A stretch of 64,000 nucleotides of DNA from assembly GCF_012986595.1 (NCBI RefSeq), contig NZ_JAAQYM010000008.1, positions 1-64,000 on the forward strand, given 5' to 3'. The notes below the pieces were generated by a model, which saw only the letters and a list, made by a program, of their open reading frames with translations, searched no databases and was not told where the DNA came from. Both the position numbers and the translations under genes were made by a program. The number at the start of each line of letters is the position of its first letter. Positions within the stretch are counted from its first letter, which is position 1. Below, in pieces: positions 61,069 to 64,000 of the stretch. This DNA comes from Pseudomonas koreensis (GTDB lineage: Bacteria > Pseudomonadota > Gammaproteobacteria > Pseudomonadales > Pseudomonadaceae).

Positions 61069-62019
61069 TTATTGCTGGCTCAACTGAGTCCTCACCGCCG
61101 TTTGCGCCGGTTTCGGCTGGCCGTCGGAGGTCAGCAGGCCGAAATTCTTCTCGCGGTCATTGCTGCCTGTGTCGCTGTTTTTCCATTCGTAGATCGAGGT
61201 CAGCGCAATGTTGCGGGTTTTGATATCGGCGACGAACGCGCTGATTTTACTGGCCTGGCCCTCGGTCCCGCCGTTGGAGGCGAGTGCCGAGATGCCCCAT
61301 TCGCTGATCACCCCCGGCAGATGGAAATTCTGCTGGATGAACGCCTGGGCATTGCTGATCTGCGTGCCGGTCATGCCATAGGGATGGTAGGAGATCGCGC
61401 TGAGGCATTTGGGGTATTCGCTGACGATTCGGTTGAGCGCCACCGTGGACGCCGAGCCGGCGGTGGGTGGCCGGGCGAAGCCAAAGCCGATCACCGGGAT
61501 GGTTTGGGGCTTGTCCTGCAACGTCTTGCACGCGGCGCTCATGAACGGCACGAACGTCGTGTCGAAATTCCCGGTCGGCCAGTAGGTTTCCAGGTCCGGC
61601 TCATTCCACAACTCGATCGCCACCAGTCGCGAGCCGTAGGTCGCTGCCAGGCTGGTCAGCGCATTGGCATACGCGACGCCCGCGTTCGGCAGGTCATTGG
61701 CCGGTAGCGGCTTGGTCGCGCGCAGGGTCATCAGCACCGGCAGGCCGGCGGCACGGGCCACGGCGAAGGCGTCGCTGATCTGCTTCTGGTAGGCGGCGCT
61801 GGCCAGGCTGTCCGTCCAAACGCCAAAGCGCACGAAACTGAAGCCGGTGGCTTTGACATGCTCGGCGTCGGCAGCGGAGAAGGTCTGGACTTTGACCTGA
61901 ACACCGATGGTTTTATTGGCCGGCAATGCCGGAAACAGTTCATTGGCCTGACTCTGGCTGGTTGCCGCGAGCAGGAACAGGGTCAGGGCGCTCAGGCTTT
62001 TGAGATGGGCTGATTTCAT
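61069..62019 (-). CDS. Secreted clan GH-A glycoside hydrolase
   Basis: A 316-residue protein with a Sec signal (SALTLFLLAATSQSQA) and a TIM-barrel hydrolase domain. The acid/base Glu140 is in ELWNEPD and the candidate nucleophile Glu240 in VISEWGIS, a spacing of 100 residues that fits clan GH-A (families such as 5, 39 or 42; exact family not decided). It is divergent from the exopolysaccharide genes wzb/wzc. PslG, an EPS-degrading hydrolase in psl clusters, is a functional parallel. The start is set at 62019 from the signal peptide. Confidence 0.85.
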   Translation of the reverse strand: MKSAHLKSLSALTLFLLAATSQSQANELFPALPANKTIGVQVKVQTFSAADAEHVKATGFSFVRFGVWTDSLASAAYQKQISDAFAVARAAGLPVLMTLRATKPLPANDLPNAGVAYANALTSLAATYGSRLVAIELWNEPDLETYWPTGNFDTTFVPFMSAACKTLQDKPQTIPVIGFGFARPPTAGSASTVALNRIVSEYPKCLSAISYHPYGMTGTQISNAQAFIQQNFHLPGVISEWGISALASNGGTEGQASKISAFVADIKTRNIALTSIYEWKNSDTGSNDREKNFGLLTSDGQPKPAQTAVRTQLSQQ

Positions 62020-62310
62020 GTCGGTTCTCCGGGTGAGAAGTGACAACGGCGAAAAAGTATCTCGAGATAACTGATTCGAAACTAACAATGGCACTAAGTG
62101 CGCCAATGTTATTTTTTGTCAGGAAAACAAAGCCTGAAAATCACAGTTATTTTTGGTCCGGTAATTCTGTTTGGGCGACTTTTAGTGCTGTGGTACTTAA
62201 TACGCTGGTGTTAACAGGGCGAATCTATTTCTGAGTGCAGGATGATCTAGTGGGTTCATTAAGATCCGCTCTAGATGTTGGCAGTTTGATATTACACAGG
62301 AAAGTAAACC
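62020..62310 (+). promoter_or_regulatory. AT-rich divergent promoter region of the EPS locus
   Basis: About 290 bp separate the hydrolase gene from wzb. The stretch is AT-rich compared with the rest of the window. AGTGCTGTGGTAC at 62184-62196 matches 11 of the first 12 bases of the JUMPstart element AGTGCTCTGGTA found upstream of polysaccharide clusters, but the downstream ops core is not recognisable. A 64-codon frame from GTG 62040 has no ribosome-binding site or known similarity and is not called. Confidence 0.45.
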
Positions 62311-62751
62311 TTGTTCAGAAAGATCCTTGTCGTGTGCGTTGGCAATATTTGCCGAAGTCCGACAGCAGAACTTCTGCTGCGCAACGCGCTGACCCCCTCA
62401 ACCATCTCGGTGACCTCCGCAGGCCTCGCGGCGCGGGTGGGCGAAGGCATAGAAGCGTCGGCGCGCCAGGTGCTTGAAGATCGCGGTCACAGCGCCGAGG
62501 GTTTCGCCGCGCGGCAATTGACCGCCGATCTCGTCAATGAGTCGGACCTGATTCTGGTCATGGAAAAACAACACGTGAATCAGGTGCTGAAGATTGCCGC
62601 GCACGCCAGAGGCAAAGTGTTTCTTCTGGGCAAGTGGCAGAGCGAACGCGAAATACAGGATCCGTATCGTCAAGGTAAGGCCGCTTTTATTCATGCCCAT
62701 GCATTGATTGAAGATGCTGTTAGCTCGTGGGCGCAGCGCCTCGGACATTGA
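62311..62751 (+). CDS. wzb: Low-molecular-weight protein tyrosine phosphatase (Wzb/EpsP type)
   Basis: Dephosphorylates the tyrosine-rich tail of the Wzc kinase to allow polysaccharide polymerisation. The 146-residue protein has the P-loop CVGNICRS (Cys9 nucleophile, Arg15) and general acid Asp117 in IQDPYRQGK. The start codon is TTG, supported by ACAGGAAAG at good spacing. It precedes the Wzc-type gene by 39 bp. Confidence 0.93.
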   Translation: MFRKILVVCVGNICRSPTAELLLRNALTPSTISVTSAGLAARVGEGIEASARQVLEDRGHSAEGFAARQLTADLVNESDLILVMEKQHVNQVLKIAAHARGKVFLLGKWQSEREIQDPYRQGKAAFIHAHALIEDAVSSWAQRLGH

Positions 62752-62790
62752 TGAATATTCTTCAGATCAGTGAATGGTAAGAACAGACTT

Positions 62791-64000
62791 ATGCAGTTAC
62801 CGTCAGTAATCGCCAAGCGCGATAACGATCAAGACAGTATTGATCTTCTCGGCATATTTGGCAGTTTGATCGACCAGAAGTGGCTGATCGGTGCATTCAC
62901 CGGTGCCTTCATGGCCGCCGGCGTGGCCTATGCGGTATTGGCGACGCCGGTGTACCTGGCGAACGCGCTGGTGCAGGTCGAACCGAAAAAGAACGACATG
63001 CTCGGCTTTTCCGACCTCAGCAGCATGCTCGGCGGCCAATCGCCGTCGGTGACCGAGATCGGCATCATCAAGTCCCGCGCGGTGATCGGCAAAACCGTTG
63101 ACGACCTGCGCCTGGACATCGACGTCACCCCCAACACGTTCCCGGTGATTGGCGGTTTTCTCGCCCGGCGTTATCGCGGCGAAAGTGATTTCAGCGTGGC
63201 GCCGCCGCGTTTTGGTTTCAACAGCTACGCCTGGGGCGGCGAGCGTCTGGAGTTCACCCGGCTCAACCTGCCCAAGGAATTGTTGGGCAAGAAACTCACC
63301 CTGGTGGCAGGCGAGCAACAGCGCTTCCAGTTGCTCGATGACAACGACAATCTGCTGGTCGAGGGCGTCGCCGGCGAAGCCTTTTCGCAGGACGGCGTCG
63401 AGGGTTTGATCGAGCGCCTGCAAGCCAACCCCGGCACCCGATTTGAAGTGGTGCGCAATCCGCGGATCGTGACCATCCAGGGTTACCAGGATGCGCTGGA
63501 TATTTCCGAGCAAGGCAAGGAATCAGGGATTATCCGTCTGGCGCTGGCCAGCGCCGACGCTGCCGAAGCGGTGAAGATCCTCAACAAGATCGCTGCTTTG
63601 TATGTGGATCAGAACGTACGCCGCACCTCGGCGGAAGCGGCGCAAAGCCTGGCGTTCCTGCAGAGCCAGTTGCCGCAGGTCAAGCGTGATCTGGCCAAGG
63701 CCAGCGACGCGCTCAACGCCTACCAAACCCACGGCAAGACCGTGAATATCTCCCTGGAAACCCAGTCGGTGCTCGGCCAGTCCGTCGCCCTCGAAACACG
63801 GATTTCCGAGCTGAAAATGCAGCAGGCGGAACTCGATCGCAAATTCACCAAGCAGCATCCGGCGTATCGCGCGCTGATGTCGCAGATTGGCGAATTGACC
63901 CAGCAACAGAAGGCGCTGGAAGGCAAGGTCGGCGATCTGCCGGCCACCCAACAAGAGCTGCTCAACCTGACCCGCGATGTGGAAGTGGCTTCGCAGATCT
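62791..64000 (+). CDS. wzc: Polysaccharide export BY-kinase Wzc, N-terminal part (runs off window)
   Basis: The first 403 codons are in the window and remain open. A Wzz-type chain-length domain starts it: first membrane segment WLIGAFTGAFMAAGVAYAVL at about 30-50, then PVYLANALVQVEPKK, and long periplasmic coiled-coil (ALASADAAEAVKILNKI, and LKMQQAELDRKF near the end). The second membrane segment and kinase domain (Walker A and Tyr tail) lie beyond 64000, so the kinase part is inferred. With wzb this defines a Wzy-dependent EPS or capsule operon. Confidence 0.9.
   Translation, partial: MQLPSVIAKRDNDQDSIDLLGIFGSLIDQKWLIGAFTGAFMAAGVAYAVLATPVYLANALVQVEPKKNDMLGFSDLSSMLGGQSPSVTEIGIIKSRAVIGKTVDDLRLDIDVTPNTFPVIGGFLARRYRGESDFSVAPPRFGFNSYAWGGERLEFTRLNLPKELLGKKLTLVAGEQQRFQLLDDNDNLLVEGVAGEAFSQDGVEGLIERLQANPGTRFEVVRNPRIVTIQGYQDALDISEQGKESGIIRLALASADAAEAVKILNKIAALYVDQNVRRTSAEAAQSLAFLQSQLPQVKRDLAKASDALNAYQTHGKTVNISLETQSVLGQSVALETRISELKMQQAELDRKFTKQHPAYRALMSQIGELTQQQKALEGKVGDLPATQQELLNLTRDVEVASQI

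Noticed and set aside
62040..62234. 64-codon frame from a GTG start in the hydrolase-wzb spacer
   Set aside because: No ribosome-binding site, AT-rich and overlapping the probable promoter; product unrecognised.

Overview
The window looks like a chromosomal segment of a fluorescent-group Pseudomonas. The DNA is GC-rich with long antisense shadow frames. Gene order runs largely parallel to what I remember of P. aeruginosa PAO1 (uup-slt region through fadBA, topA, sulA-lexA-psrA-nagZ, mfd, gap, sth, lolCDE, then the copRS/queF/mlaA/rssB/tal block). The spacers carry about ten copies of the GGGAGC/GCTCGCGA REP palindromes typical of this group. No prophage, insertion sequence, integrase, CRISPR array or tRNA gene was seen. 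It is mostly core genome with small accessory patches.

Layout. 1-113: 3' end of a 5S rRNA gene and its terminator. 0.3-6.6 kb: a stand-alone PBP2 gene (mrdA-like), then an accessory patch with a lipoprotein, a DUF2975/HTH pair, an LprI-type protein, an ADP-ribosylglycohydrolase, an SRPBCC protein and a frameshifted remnant of an aminoglycoside-kinase gene. 6.6-6.8 kb: a very probable RsmX-type small RNA with exposed GGA hairpins, a GacA-like upstream box and a terminator. 6.9-16.7 kb: acnA, rlmM, tusA, a MATE exporter, pdxB, a small conserved protein and an MsbA-like ABC exporter. 16.8-25.8 kb: slt, uup, a universal stress protein and the fadBA beta-oxidation operon. 25.9-33.9 kb: DUF1653, topA, two small conserved genes, the sulA/lexA SOS unit divergent from psrA, then nagZ and a methylthioinosine phosphorylase. 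34-42.6 kb: SNF2 helicase, csiV, mfd and gap. 42.7-47 kb: an MFS symporter, apbE and sthA, where I would have expected an nqr operon between gap and apbE. 47-51.7 kb: a glycerophosphodiesterase, a PilZ protein with a helical insertion, and lolCDE. 51.8-60.9 kb: a copper-type two-component system divergent from a cupredoxin, queF, DUF4404, a HAD-like protein without catalytic Asp, mlaA, a second PilZ protein, an RssB-like PP2C regulator with a STAS partner, and tal. 61-64 kb: start of an exopolysaccharide locus (secreted clan GH-A hydrolase divergent from wzb and wzc); wzc runs off the end.

How it fits together. Several units are self-regulated at sites visible in the sequence: two SOS boxes before lexA-sulA, two overlapping PsrA palindromes before psrA, a CusR-like box between copR and the cupredoxin gene. 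PsrA probably also controls fadBA in this window. Envelope functions dominate: PBP2, Slt, NagZ and CsiV act on the wall, LolCDE and MlaA on the outer membrane, Wzb/Wzc on capsule export. Regulation by c-di-GMP (two PilZ proteins), Gac/Rsm (RsmX) and an RssB/STAS partner switch also appears. The most rewarding items for follow-up are the RsmX-like RNA, the truncated kinase remnant beside it, the terminator inside lolCDE, the apbE without nqr neighbours, and the catalytically stripped HAD protein.
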